From: Azoarcus sp. KH32C
GTDB lineage: Bacteria > Pseudomonadota > Gammaproteobacteria > Burkholderiales > Rhodocyclaceae
Assembly (NCBI RefSeq): GCF_000349945.1
Contig: NC_020516.1
Location: forward strand, 3,906,001 to 3,970,000
Length of the DNA stretch: 64,000 nucleotides
Reading direction: 5' to 3'
The notes beneath the pieces were generated by a model that saw only the letters and a program-made list of their open reading frames with translations, did no database searches and was not told where the DNA came from. A program made the translations under genes and the position numbers. This document shows, piece after piece, positions 41,819-50,340 of this stretch. The first letter of the stretch is position 1; each line of letters begins with the position of its first letter.

Positions 41819-43138
41819 GTGACTCAACCCGTCGACCTACTGATCAACGCGCGCTGGATCATCCCGATCGAACCGGCAAACATCGTTCTCGAACACCATT
41901 CGGTCGCCGTCCGCCAAGGACGGATCCTGGCGGTAATGCCCCAACACGAGGCCAACGGACAATTCGCCGCCGCACGGACCGTCGACCTGCCCGACCATGT
42001 CCTGATCCCGGGGCTGGTGAACCTGCATGGACACAGCGCAATGAGCCTCATGCGCGGCATTGCAGACGATCTGCCGCTGATGCGTTGGCTGCAGGAAGCC
42101 ATCTGGCCGACCGAAGCGCGCCACGTGACAAGGCACTTCGTCCACGACGGCACCTTGCTTGCCGCGGCCGAAATGCTCCGCGGCGGCATCACAACCTGCA
42201 ATGAAATGTATTTCTACCCGGATGCGGCTGCCGAAGCTTTCGAACGCGCCGGCATGCGCGCAGTGGTCGGCATCACGGTGCTCGACTTCCCGACCCCCTT
42301 CGCCTCCGACGCCGACGACTACCTGAGAAAGGGACTCGCTGCACGCGATCAATGGCGCCGCCATCCGCGCATCAGTTTCTCGCTCGCCCCTCATGCCCCC
42401 TATACAGTCGCGGACGCCAATCTGCAACGGGTAGCGAGCCTCGCTGCCGAGCTCGATACAATTATTCACATCCACGTCCATGAGACCGCTGGCGAGGTGC
42501 ACGACTCGCTCGCGCAATATGGCGTGCGTCCGATCGCACGACTCGCTGCCCTCGGATTGCTCGGACACAACGTGGTCGCCGTCCACGCGGTTCATCTCGA
42601 CGACTCGGACATCGAACTGCTGCGAAAACACGGCTGCAGCATCGCCCACTGCCCCAGCTCGAACATGAAGCTCGCCAGCGGCGCAGCGCCCGTCATGCGC
42701 GCCCTGGAAGCGGGCATCCCCGTCGGACTCGGAACCGACGGCGCCGCCAGCAATAACCGCCTGGACCTGTTCCAGGAAATGCGCCACGCCAGCCTGCTTG
42801 CCAAGGTCATTTCCGGCGACGCCACGGCGATTCCTGCACACACCGCATTGCACATGGCCACGCTCGCCGGCGCCCAGGCACTCGGACTTTCGGATCGCAT
42901 CGGATCGATCGAGGTCGGCAAGGAAGCGGACCTGTGCGCCGTCGCACTCGACGCACTGGAGACCCGCCCATGCTTCGACCCGGCATCGCATTTGGTATAT
43001 GTCGCAGGCCGGGAGCATGTTTCCCATGTCTGGGTCGGGGGCGAAATCCGCATGAACAAAGGCGCTCTGATGTTGCAATTTAACGACACTGATTTGCTTG
43101 GGCTTGCCGCGATGTGGCAGACTAAACTGAGTAACTGA
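41819..43138 (+). CDS. mtaD: TRZ/ATZ amidohydrolase, probable MTA/SAH deaminase
   Basis: A 439-residue metal-dependent amidohydrolase of the TRZ/ATZ group. Metal ligands are seen in LVNLHGHSAM (HxH), in HIHVHETAGE, in VAVHAVHL and in the Asp of GLGTDGAASNN. The gyrA-amidohydrolase-ubiG neighbourhood matches P. aeruginosa, where the equivalent PA3170 is a 5'-methylthioadenosine deaminase; deamination of MTA or S-adenosylhomocysteine is therefore likely but not proven. Start is GTG 41819 with AGGAG 9 nt upstream. Confidence 0.82.
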   Translation: MTQPVDLLINARWIIPIEPANIVLEHHSVAVRQGRILAVMPQHEANGQFAAARTVDLPDHVLIPGLVNLHGHSAMSLMRGIADDLPLMRWLQEAIWPTEARHVTRHFVHDGTLLAAAEMLRGGITTCNEMYFYPDAAAEAFERAGMRAVVGITVLDFPTPFASDADDYLRKGLAARDQWRRHPRISFSLAPHAPYTVADANLQRVASLAAELDTIIHIHVHETAGEVHDSLAQYGVRPIARLAALGLLGHNVVAVHAVHLDDSDIELLRKHGCSIAHCPSSNMKLASGAAPVMRALEAGIPVGLGTDGAASNNRLDLFQEMRHASLLAKVISGDATAIPAHTALHMATLAGAQALGLSDRIGSIEVGKEADLCAVALDALETRPCFDPASHLVYVAGREHVSHVWVGGEIRMNKGALMLQFNDTDLLGLAAMWQTKLSN

Positions 43139-43237
43139 ACTGGATAAGCCGGATCGGCATTGGACCGGCAGCCCCCAGTCATGGAACACCATAGCTGACC
43201 GTTACCCATCATCGTCCAGCCAATTGACGAGGAAAAT

Positions 43238-43978
43238 ATGATCAAACAGAGCAAGAAGCAGATGTTCGCACTGGTGGCCGCTATCGCGTCGATCGGCCTG
43301 TCTGCCCCCAGCGTGTTCGCACAAGCCAAGGACGTCACGGTTGATGGCAAGGGCGAAGTCCCGTACGTCGTCGATGGCCGCAATGTCGTCGCCCGTAGCG
43401 GCGCCGGCCTGTGCTGGCGTACCGGTTACTGGAGCCCCGCGGCTGCCGGCACCACCATGGCTGGCAAGCTGCCGGTCGGTTGCGAATGCGACAGCGACAT
43501 CATCCCGAAGGACAAGTGCCAGGTCGCCGCCGCTCCGGCCGCCGCGCCTGCTCCCGCCCCCGCTCCTGCTCCCGCTCCCGCCGCTGGACCGAAGCCCACC
43601 GCGGACAAGATCAAGCTGTCGGCCGACACGCTGTTCGACTTCGACAAGGCGATCCTGAAGCCCGAAGGCAAGAGCAAGCTCGACGACCTCGCCGCTCAGG
43701 CCAAGGGCATCAAGCTCGAAGTGATCCTGGCCGTCGGCCACACCGACCGCCTCGGCTCCGACTCCTACAACCAGAAGCTGTCCGAGCGTCGTGCCAACGC
43801 CGTCAAGACCTATCTGGTCAGCAAGGGCATCGAGCCGAACCGCATCTACACCGAAGGCAAGGGCGAGCGCCAGCCGGTTACCGGCAAGACCTGCTCCGAC
43901 AAGCTGGCGCGCAAGAAGCTGATCGAATGCCTGCAGCCGGATCGTCGCGTTGAAATCGAGCTGGTCGGCACCAAGTAA
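43238..43978 (+). CDS. OmpA-family protein (copy 2)
   Basis: A 246-residue paralogue of the 41015 gene with the same plan: signal peptide ending SVFAQA, the CWRTGYW and GCECDSD Cys segment, an Ala-Pro linker of about 25 residues (low-complexity DNA at 43535-43590), and an OmpA domain (VGHTDRLGSDSYNQKLSERR). The four Cys pattern suggests two disulfides. A strong terminator follows. The copies flank the mtaD-like gene, suggesting duplication around it. Confidence 0.9.
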   Translation: MIKQSKKQMFALVAAIASIGLSAPSVFAQAKDVTVDGKGEVPYVVDGRNVVARSGAGLCWRTGYWSPAAAGTTMAGKLPVGCECDSDIIPKDKCQVAAAPAAAPAPAPAPAPAPAAGPKPTADKIKLSADTLFDFDKAILKPEGKSKLDDLAAQAKGIKLEVILAVGHTDRLGSDSYNQKLSERRANAVKTYLVSKGIEPNRIYTEGKGERQPVTGKTCSDKLARKKLIECLQPDRRVEIELVGTK

Positions 43979-43999
43979 TTCCGCCTGACCGCACTCAGG

Positions 44000-44022
44000 G
44001 CCCTGCTTCGGCAGGGCTTTTT
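44000..44022 (+). terminator. Terminator after ompA-like copy 2
   Basis: GCCCTGC-TTCG-GCAGGGC-TTTTT: a 7-bp stem closed by a UUCG tetraloop with a U tract, 22 nt past the stop. Confidence 0.92.
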
Positions 44023-44091
44023 CATTTGTGGCGCCCTTTTCGTTTATGGCGTCTAATCCTGCGCTAATTCCGCCCTCCCGGAGACCGCACT

Positions 44092-44793
44092 ATGAACACC
44101 AATGCCGATCCCGCCGAATTGCAGAAATTCAGCGACCTGGCACATCGCTGGTGGGACCCGACGTCCGAATTCAAGCCGCTGCACGAAATCAATCCGCTGC
44201 GTTTGCGCTGGATCGACCAGAAGGCATCATTGGCCGGCAAGCGTGTACTCGACATCGGCTGCGGCGGAGGGATCCTATCGGAAAGCATGGCTGCGCTCGG
44301 GGCAACGGTAACGGGCATCGACCTGTCCGAAAAGGCCCTCGGCGTCGCGCGACTGCATTTGTTCGAGTCCGGCCTGAAGGTCGATTACCAGCACACCAGC
44401 GCCGAAGCATTCGCCGCCCAGAACGCCGGCAGCTTTGACGTCGTCACCTGCATGGAAATGCTCGAACACGTCCCCGACCCCGCGAGCACAATCGCCGCTT
44501 GCGCGAAACTGGTCCGTCCGGGCGGTCATGTCTTCTTCTCGACCATCAACCGCAACTTCAAGGCCTATCTGTTTGCGGTGGTCGGCGCCGAATACATCCT
44601 CAAGCTCCTGCCTCGCGGCACGCACGAGTACGGCAAATTCATCAAACCGTCGGAGCTTGCGCGCTACGCTCGCGACGCGGGTCTCGAGACCACGGAACTG
44701 CTGGGAATGAGCTACAACCCCATCGCCAAGACCTACTCGCTGGGGCAGGACACCGACGTCAATTACCTCATGCACACCGTGGCGCCGATCTGA
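44092..44793 (+). CDS. ubiG: Ubiquinone biosynthesis O-methyltransferase
   Basis: A 233-residue SAM methyltransferase carrying out both O-methylations of ubiquinone synthesis. It begins with the UbiG-typical KFSDLAHRWWDPTSEFKPLH, then SAM motif I VLDIGCGGGILSE and motif post I TGIDLSEKAL. The stop is followed within 60 nt by ssrA. Confidence 0.95.
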   Translation: MNTNADPAELQKFSDLAHRWWDPTSEFKPLHEINPLRLRWIDQKASLAGKRVLDIGCGGGILSESMAALGATVTGIDLSEKALGVARLHLFESGLKVDYQHTSAEAFAAQNAGSFDVVTCMEMLEHVPDPASTIAACAKLVRPGGHVFFSTINRNFKAYLFAVVGAEYILKLLPRGTHEYGKFIKPSELARYARDAGLETTELLGMSYNPIAKTYSLGQDTDVNYLMHTVAPI

Positions 44794-44809
44794 TGTGCTA
44801 GACTGACAC

Positions 44810-44839
44810 TTGAAATCTACCGATGGGTCTCCATATTGG
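44810..44839 (+). promoter_or_regulatory. Probable promoter of ssrA
   Basis: TTGAAA (44810-44815), 18 bp and TATTGG (44834-44839) lie 13 nt before the mature tmRNA 5' end, allowing a short 5' leader removed by RNase P. Confidence 0.55.
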
Positions 44840-44852
44840 TAGCAGTCTCACA

Positions 44853-45229
44853 GGGGCCGACCTGGCTTCGACGTGGGTCGCGAAGCAGTGCAGTGCATAC
44901 CGAGGACCAGTCACCTCGTAAATCCATCTGGAAGTCAACAAACGCCAACGACGAACGTTTCGTTCTAGCCGCTTAATCCCGGTTAGCGCTGCACCGGCAG
45001 GTCTCTGGGCCGGGTGGTCTTAGCGCAAGCTAAGCCGCTGCAGTGTCATCTACAGAGACTCGCGAGTTGCGCCGGGTCACTTGGCGCGACAGCTAAAGGT
45101 AAGGTGACTCGCTCCTGTCCGGCCTGCCAACCGGCTAAGGCAGGGGTTAAATCAAATAGGTCGGCTAAGTATGTAGATCTGTCTGTAGAGGGCTTGCGGA
45201 CGGGGGTTCGATTCCCCCCGGCTCCACCA
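44853..45229 (+). ncRNA. ssrA: Transfer-messenger RNA
   Basis: A 377-nt tmRNA. The 5' end GGGGCCGACCTGGCTTCGACG and the 3' end GGTTCGATTCCCCCCGGCTCC-ACCA form the tRNA-like domain: acceptor GGGGCCG pairs with CGGCUCC with G3-U70, the alanine identity element. Between them are the tag frame and pseudoknot regions (for example GCGCAAGC and CCGGCCTGCCAACCGG stems). With SmpB it rescues stalled ribosomes. Confidence 0.96.
44944..44976 (+). other. tmRNA proteolysis-tag reading frame
   Basis: The resume codon GCC begins a ten-codon frame, ANDERFVLAA, ending TAA. The C-terminal LAA is the ClpXP/ClpAP degron, and ANDE is shared with the E. coli tag (ANDENYALAA). Confidence 0.9.
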
Positions 45230-45236
45230 ACACATG

Positions 45237-45265
45237 AAGGCTCGACCACGGTCGAGCCTTTTTTC
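45237..45265 (+). terminator. Terminator of ssrA
   Basis: AAGGCTCGACC-ACG-GGTCGAGCC-style stem (GGCTCGACCACGGTCGAGCC) followed by six T, 8 nt past the CCA end. Confidence 0.93.
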
Positions 45266-45281
45266 ATTGCCCCGCCCCGGA

Positions 45282-45665
45282 TCAGTTGCGCTGGATCAGC
45301 TCGATCTTGTATCCGTCGGGGTCCTCGGCGAACGCGATGACGGTATTTCCGTGCTTCATCGGCCCTGCCTCACGCACGATCTTTCCGCTCCGCGCCCGGA
45401 TATCATCGCAGGCACGGTAGGCATCCGGAACAGCCAGCGCGATGTGGCCGAACGCATTTCCCATCTCGTAGGCCGTGACGCCCCAATTGTGCGTAAGCTC
45501 GATGACCGCCCCCTCGGACTCGTCCTGGTAGCCGATGAAGGCGAGCGTAAACTTCCCCTCCGGATAATCCTGGCGCCGCAGCAGGCGCATCCCCAGGACT
45601 TCGGTATAGAACGCGATCGAGCGATCCAGATCGCCAACTCGCAGCATTGTGTGAAGCAATCTCAT
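45282..45665 (-). CDS. gloA: Lactoylglutathione lyase (glyoxalase I)
   Basis: A 127-residue GloA. It starts MRLLHTMLRVGDLDRSIAFY and has the metal ligands His5 (first), Glu in SEGAVIELTHNW, His in NAFGHIALAV and Glu in RNG..FAEDPDGYKIELIQ. It isomerises the methylglyoxal-glutathione hemithioacetal. The next gene upstream (YgjP-like) ends 12 nt away. Confidence 0.95.
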   Translation of the reverse strand: MRLLHTMLRVGDLDRSIAFYTEVLGMRLLRRQDYPEGKFTLAFIGYQDESEGAVIELTHNWGVTAYEMGNAFGHIALAVPDAYRACDDIRARSGKIVREAGPMKHGNTVIAFAEDPDGYKIELIQRN

Positions 45666-45677
45666 CAGTCTCTCCTT

Positions 45678-46469
45678 TCAGTCCCCATCCACACTCCCCT
45701 CTCCGGCGACCCCGAATACCGGAAGCAGGGCCCCTGACGCCTTCAACTGGCTACGCGCGTCCCGCCATTGCGGATAGAGCCTTTCCACAACCGACCAGAA
45801 GCGCGGGGAGTGGTTCATCTCAAGAAGGTGCGCCACCTCATGGGCGACCACATAGTCGATCAGCAATGGCGGAAGATGGATCAGGCGCCAGTGCAGACGG
45901 ATACCGCTGCGCGAACTGCAACTCCCCCAGCGCGTCCGCGCCGAAGACAAGCGCACCGCAGGAACCGGAAGCCCGAGACGAAAACAGTACTCGACCACCC
46001 GCTCGCCGAACCAGGGCAGCGCCCGCCGGCGCAAAGCCCGTGTGACATGCGCTGCAGCATCGCCGGCACGCGGAAGGTGCAATTCCTCGACGCCATCGAC
46101 ACCGAGCTTCCAACTGACCGACCTTCCCCCCGCACCGGTTCGTATCCGGCAATGCTCCCCGAAAACAGGAAGCATGGCTCCGTCCGCAATCGCGAATTCC
46201 CGGGGATCTCTGCGAGCCTCGTGCCGCACGAGCTTATCCAGCAACCAATCCTGATGCGAACGGATGAAAGCTTCGACATCCAGGTCCGCTGTCGGCCAGG
46301 GCACCCCGACTTTCACTCCGCGATGACTGACCTGCAGCCCGAGCGTACGGCGGTCGGAGCGGCGCAGCACGTACGCAACCTGCCGCCCGGCTAGGCAAAT
46401 TTCCCGCCTCTCCTCGGACGCCAGTCCGGCGGCGGTGCGACGCCGCCGGGTCAGACCTTGTCCTGCCAT
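45678..46469 (-). CDS. YgjP-like (DUF45) metallopeptidase
   Basis: A 263-residue protein of the YgjP/DUF45 zinc peptidase family. The zinc motif is VAHEVAHLLEMNHSPRFW (HExxH plus a downstream His), preceded by the family motif RTRWGSCSSRSGIRLHWRLI. No signal peptide is evident, so it is probably cytoplasmic. Substrate unknown. Its start overlaps the end of the CinA-like gene by 19 nt. Confidence 0.88.
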   Translation of the reverse strand: MAGQGLTRRRRTAAGLASEERREICLAGRQVAYVLRRSDRRTLGLQVSHRGVKVGVPWPTADLDVEAFIRSHQDWLLDKLVRHEARRDPREFAIADGAMLPVFGEHCRIRTGAGGRSVSWKLGVDGVEELHLPRAGDAAAHVTRALRRRALPWFGERVVEYCFRLGLPVPAVRLSSARTRWGSCSSRSGIRLHWRLIHLPPLLIDYVVAHEVAHLLEMNHSPRFWSVVERLYPQWRDARSQLKASGALLPVFGVAGEGSVDGD

Positions 46470-47203
46470 TCGTAACCGCGCGCGTGCATCTCGTTCCGCA
46501 CGAGTTCCATGGCCGCCGCGACGCGCGACGCCGGCCCTTTCACCCCCAGCTCGACCGAACGCCGCTCGCCCGGATGTTCGGCAACGGACGGCAGACTGAA
46601 GACGGCCAGCCCGGGATAGGCGACCTCAAGGGACTCCATCAGCTCGATCAACTTCCCCTCGTAGGCGTCCCACACCGTGACTGCCGCCTCGACATAGTCC
46701 TCGACATGATGGAGGTGCCGAAACCGCGTATCGAGCACTGCCTCCACCATCGGCCAAGCCATCACCGGGAATCCGGGCACGAAGAAATGATCACGGATGG
46801 CAAACCCGGGGATCTGATTGTAGGGGTTGGAAATGATTTCGCTGCCGGCCGGGAATGTGCCGAGCTGCAAACGATGCTCGGTGATCTCCGCGCCGAACTT
46901 CGCCCGTATGATCGCCTCGGCTTGCGGATGCAACACGACTTCTACCCCGAGCGCCAGGGCAGCCGATTGCCGCGTCCGGTCGTCGGGCGTGGCACCGATG
47001 CCGCCGAAGCAAAACACGACGTCGCCTGACCCGAAACTGTCCTTCAGGACTTCGATCAGACGCGCCTGATCGTCGCCGACATAGCGCGCCCACGCGAGCC
47101 GAAGCCCCCGCGCGCCCAGCATCTCGATCAGCTTCGCGAGATGTTTGTCCGAACGGCGCCCGGACAGAATTTCGTCGCCGACGATGACGGTGCCGAATGC
47201 CAC
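46451..47203 (-). CDS. CinA-like MoaB/MogA-fold protein
   Basis: A 250-residue protein with the competence/damage-inducible CinA N-terminal domain (GTVIVGDEILSGRRSDKH, CFGGIGATPDDRTRQSAA). It lacks the C-terminal nicotinamide-nucleotide amidase domain of full CinA, so it is a stand-alone molybdopterin-binding-like protein. Possible ADP-ribose pyrophosphatase activity, as reported for the equivalent CinA domain, is inference. The EI24 gene lies 10 nt upstream. Confidence 0.85.
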   Translation of the reverse strand: MAFGTVIVGDEILSGRRSDKHLAKLIEMLGARGLRLAWARYVGDDQARLIEVLKDSFGSGDVVFCFGGIGATPDDRTRQSAALALGVEVVLHPQAEAIIRAKFGAEITEHRLQLGTFPAGSEIISNPYNQIPGFAIRDHFFVPGFPVMAWPMVEAVLDTRFRHLHHVEDYVEAAVTVWDAYEGKLIELMESLEVAYPGLAVFSLPSVAEHPGERRSVELGVKGPASRVAAAMELVRNEMHARGYEWQDKV

Positions 47204-47212
47204 CCGCCCCTC

Positions 47213-47974
47213 CTAGCGCGCTACGGGAACCGAATCGAGAATCGAGACGCCTCGCTCCGTCCGCTCCCGTCTCAGGGCTTCCAGCATGAAATGAACGAAG
47301 GCCAATCCGCAGAACGCCGGCGCCACCAGATTGATCACCGGGACGTAGGCAAGCAGCGCACAGCCCCCGCCAAGCAAGAGCATTGGCGACCGCAACGCGC
47401 GGGGCAACTTCGCGAGTTCCGCCTTGTCCGCATGGAGCATCAGTGCGTCATAACCGAAAGCGCGCTGATTGAGCCAGGCGGTGAGCACGACCGAGGCAAC
47501 CAGACCGCCTCCGGGAATCAGCCACAAAGGCAGTGAAACCACCATCCCGACGAGAAAAATCACCCCGGCAAGGACTGCATTCCAGGCACTACCGAAATTC
47601 GAGCCACCTCGCCGCAACTCGAGATCCGCGTAATCGCGTCGCGAGACCTCCTCGAGCATCATCGGCAACGCGAACACGGCGACGATCAATGCCGCCGTGA
47701 CATAGATCAGCGGGAACAAGGCCAGCGCCAGCGCCAACTTGATCAGGACCAGTACAACGCCGGCCCCCACCTCCGACGAGCTCAGCCACTCGCCCGCAAA
47801 CGACCATCCCTGGATCCACCCCATGATGCCGTCGACCAAGGGCGACCAGGAGAACAACGCAATCACGGTCCACAATGCCATCGCGGCAAGGCTCGGCCAT
47901 AGCAGGTGAACGAAGACGCCCTTACGACCAAGGCTTCGCAACGCTCGAGCGGAGGCAACCAGGATATCTCGCAT
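47213..47974 (-). CDS. EI24/CysZ-family membrane protein
   Basis: A 253-residue polytopic inner-membrane protein with hydrophobic segments near residues 25-50, 70-105, 145-185 and 205-230, matching the EI24 domain (CysZ sulfate channel and relatives). The motif YDALMLHADKAELAKLPR is typical of the family's second half. Sulfate transport is possible but unproven; no cys gene is adjacent. It begins 16 nt after ffh. Confidence 0.8.
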   Translation of the reverse strand: MRDILVASARALRSLGRKGVFVHLLWPSLAAMALWTVIALFSWSPLVDGIMGWIQGWSFAGEWLSSSEVGAGVVLVLIKLALALALFPLIYVTAALIVAVFALPMMLEEVSRRDYADLELRRGGSNFGSAWNAVLAGVIFLVGMVVSLPLWLIPGGGLVASVVLTAWLNQRAFGYDALMLHADKAELAKLPRALRSPMLLLGGGCALLAYVPVINLVAPAFCGLAFVHFMLEALRRERTERGVSILDSVPVAR

Positions 47975-47989
47975 GCTCGAATCCGACGA

Positions 47990-49348
47990 CTAGCGCGTCA
48001 TCCCGGGCAACATGCCCTTCATGCCGCGCATCATCTTCTGCAGCCCGCCTTTCGAGAACTGCTTCATGACCTTCTGAGTCTGCTCGAACTGGTTGAGCAG
48101 CCGGTTGACCTCTTGCACGGTGACCCCCGACCCCGCCGCGATACGACGCTTGCGGCTCGCCTTGATGAGCTCCGGCTTGGCACGCTCGAGCGGAGTCATC
48201 GAATTGATGATGCCCTCGATCCGCCCGATCGTCTTCTCCTCGACGCCGCCCTGCAGCTTGCCCGCCATCTGCGAGAACTGCGCCGGGAGCTTGTCCATCA
48301 TCGAGGCGAGGCCACCCATCTTTCGCATCTGGGCGATCTGCTCCTTGAAATCGTTGAGGTCGAAGCCCTTGCCGGTCTTGAGCTTTTGCGCAAACTCCCG
48401 CGCTTTATCCTCATCGACGCCCCGGCGCGCCTCCTCCACCAGACCGAGGATGTCGCCCATGCCCAGGATACGGCTTGCCATCCGTTCGGGATGGAATTCC
48501 TCCAGCCCGGAGAGCTTCTCGCCGACCCCGGCGAACTTGAGCGGCTTGCCGGTCACGTGACGCACGGACAACGCCGCACCGCCGCGCGCATCACCGTCGA
48601 GCTTGGTCAGCACGATGCCGGTCAGCGGCAACGCTTCGTTGAAGGCGCGCGCCGTATTGACGGCATCCTGGCCGAGCATCGCATCGACGACGAACAGGGT
48701 CTCGACCGGATTGACGGCGGCATGGAGTAGCTTGATCTCCTCCATCATCGCCGCATCGATCGCCAGACGGCCGGCGGTATCGAGCAACACCACGTCGTAG
48801 TAGTGGCGACGGGCGTGATCCAGCGCCGCCAAGGCGATATCGACGGGCTTCTGGGTCGCCGCCGACGGGAAGAAGTCGATGCCTGCCTGGGCGGCAACGG
48901 TCTTCAACTGCTCGATTGCCGCAGGACGATAGACGTCGGCCGACACGGCCAACACCTTCTTCTTCATGCGTTCGTGCAGCAGCTTGCCCAGCTTGCCCGT
49001 GGTCGTGGTCTTGCCGGCGCCCTGCAGACCCGCCATCAGAATGACGGCCGGCGGCTGCGCGGCGAGGTTGAGGCCGGCATGCGAACCGCCCATCAGCGCC
49101 TTCAATTCGTCATACACTACGCCCACGAGCGCCTGGCCCGGCGTCAGCGATCCGACAACCTCCTGCCCGACCGCCTTTTCCTTGACGCGCGCAACGAAGT
49201 CCTTGACCACCGGCAAAGCCACGTCGGCTTCGAGCAGTGCAAGGCGCACCTCGCGCATCGCGTCCTGGATGTTGTCTTCGGTCAGCCGAGCCTGCCCACG
49301 CAGGGTCTTGACGACCTTGGACAGACGTTGTGTGAGATTGTCGAGCAT
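47990..49348 (-). CDS. ffh: Signal recognition particle protein Ffh
   Basis: A 452-residue SRP54 GTPase that delivers membrane proteins to FtsY/SecYEG. The N domain (MLDNLTQRLSKVVKTLRG) is followed by the G domain (GLQGAGKTTTTGKLG, LLDTAGRLAID, LTKLDGDARGGAAL) and a Met-rich C-terminal M domain (KGGLQKMMRGMKGMLPGM) binding 4.5S RNA and signal sequences. ATG 49348 is 42 nt from the divergent ATG at 49391. Confidence 0.97.
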   Translation of the reverse strand: MLDNLTQRLSKVVKTLRGQARLTEDNIQDAMREVRLALLEADVALPVVKDFVARVKEKAVGQEVVGSLTPGQALVGVVYDELKALMGGSHAGLNLAAQPPAVILMAGLQGAGKTTTTGKLGKLLHERMKKKVLAVSADVYRPAAIEQLKTVAAQAGIDFFPSAATQKPVDIALAALDHARRHYYDVVLLDTAGRLAIDAAMMEEIKLLHAAVNPVETLFVVDAMLGQDAVNTARAFNEALPLTGIVLTKLDGDARGGAALSVRHVTGKPLKFAGVGEKLSGLEEFHPERMASRILGMGDILGLVEEARRGVDEDKAREFAQKLKTGKGFDLNDFKEQIAQMRKMGGLASMMDKLPAQFSQMAGKLQGGVEEKTIGRIEGIINSMTPLERAKPELIKASRKRRIAAGSGVTVQEVNRLLNQFEQTQKVMKQFSKGGLQKMMRGMKGMLPGMTR

Positions 49349-49390
49349 ATTGTCTGGGCCCCTCGCCCTTGGAGTAAACTGCAGGTAACT

Positions 49391-50218
49391 ATGCAAACCA
49401 TTCTACTTCATCTCCTAGCCGCCTCGCTCTACGCGGGGCTGGGTATCCATTTTTGGCGCAACATCGTCGCAGGTCGCAAGGGCAATCCACGGCAATCCAT
49501 GTCGGTCGGCGAACGCATCACGATGCTGGGCGCGATCCTTGCGCACGGCTGGGCACTCCAAGAGGCACTCTTCCCGGGGGATGGCATGCGATTCGGCTTC
49601 GGTTTCGCCGTCTCCCTCGTAATCTGGCTTGCAGTCTGTTTCTACTGGATTGAAACCTTCTATGCGCGGCTCGAGGGGCTTCACGGGTTCGTCGTCACGG
49701 CGGGTGCCGGGGGCAGCCTCCTGCCGCTCATCTTCCCGGGCCAGCACGCACTCGCGAACGCGGGTTCCCCGGCCTTCCGCGCGCACTTCATCATTGCCAT
49801 GCTGGCCTATAGCCTCTTCACCCTGGCCGCGCTCCACGCCATGCTGATGGCCATCGCAGAACGACAGTTGCACAGCGGAAGGCTGACGCGGACCTTCGCC
49901 AACCTGCCGCCCTTGCTAACAATGGAAACGCTGCTGTTCCGCCTGATCGGCATCGCATTCCTCCTGCTGACGCTCACGCTGAGTTCAGGCATCGTCTTTT
50001 CCGAATCGCTTTTCGGGCAGGCGTTCCGTCTCGATCACAAGACCGTCTTCGCGATCATCTCGTGGCTCCTGTTCGGCGCGCTTCTCGTTGGCCGCACAAT
50101 ATGGGGATGGCGCGGCCGCGTCGCCCTTCGGTGGACGCTGGCAGGGTTCACGACGCTCGTGCTCGCCTACGTGGGAAGCCGCTTTGTCATCGAAATCGTG
50201 CTCGGCCGGGCAACCTGA
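49391..50218 (+). CDS. CcsA/YpjD-like cytochrome c assembly membrane protein
   Basis: A 275-residue protein with about eight transmembrane helices, matching the cytochrome c assembly (CcsA/ResC-related, YpjD) family commonly found divergent from ffh in proteobacteria. A heme-binding-type His pair could be in ILAHGWALQ and FRLDHKTVFAIISWLLFGALLVG. Whether it takes part in cytochrome c maturation is unclear. The 122 nt to pilB contain no gene. Confidence 0.82.
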   Translation: MQTILLHLLAASLYAGLGIHFWRNIVAGRKGNPRQSMSVGERITMLGAILAHGWALQEALFPGDGMRFGFGFAVSLVIWLAVCFYWIETFYARLEGLHGFVVTAGAGGSLLPLIFPGQHALANAGSPAFRAHFIIAMLAYSLFTLAALHAMLMAIAERQLHSGRLTRTFANLPPLLTMETLLFRLIGIAFLLLTLTLSSGIVFSESLFGQAFRLDHKTVFAIISWLLFGALLVGRTIWGWRGRVALRWTLAGFTTLVLAYVGSRFVIEIVLGRAT

Positions 50219-50340
50219 ATGCCGGACGGGAAAAGCGGCGGCCTTCAGGGAACGATACTCCTCACAGTGAAGAGCCTCTACCCTTTACAAAGCATGGGCT
50301 TCATGTGCAAGATCGAATGTGAGTTAGTTAAGAGCGGGAC

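Noticed and set aside
43535..43590. Possible repeat array of CRISPR type
   Set aside because: It is the Ala-Pro codon repeat in an OmpA-family linker, without spacers.
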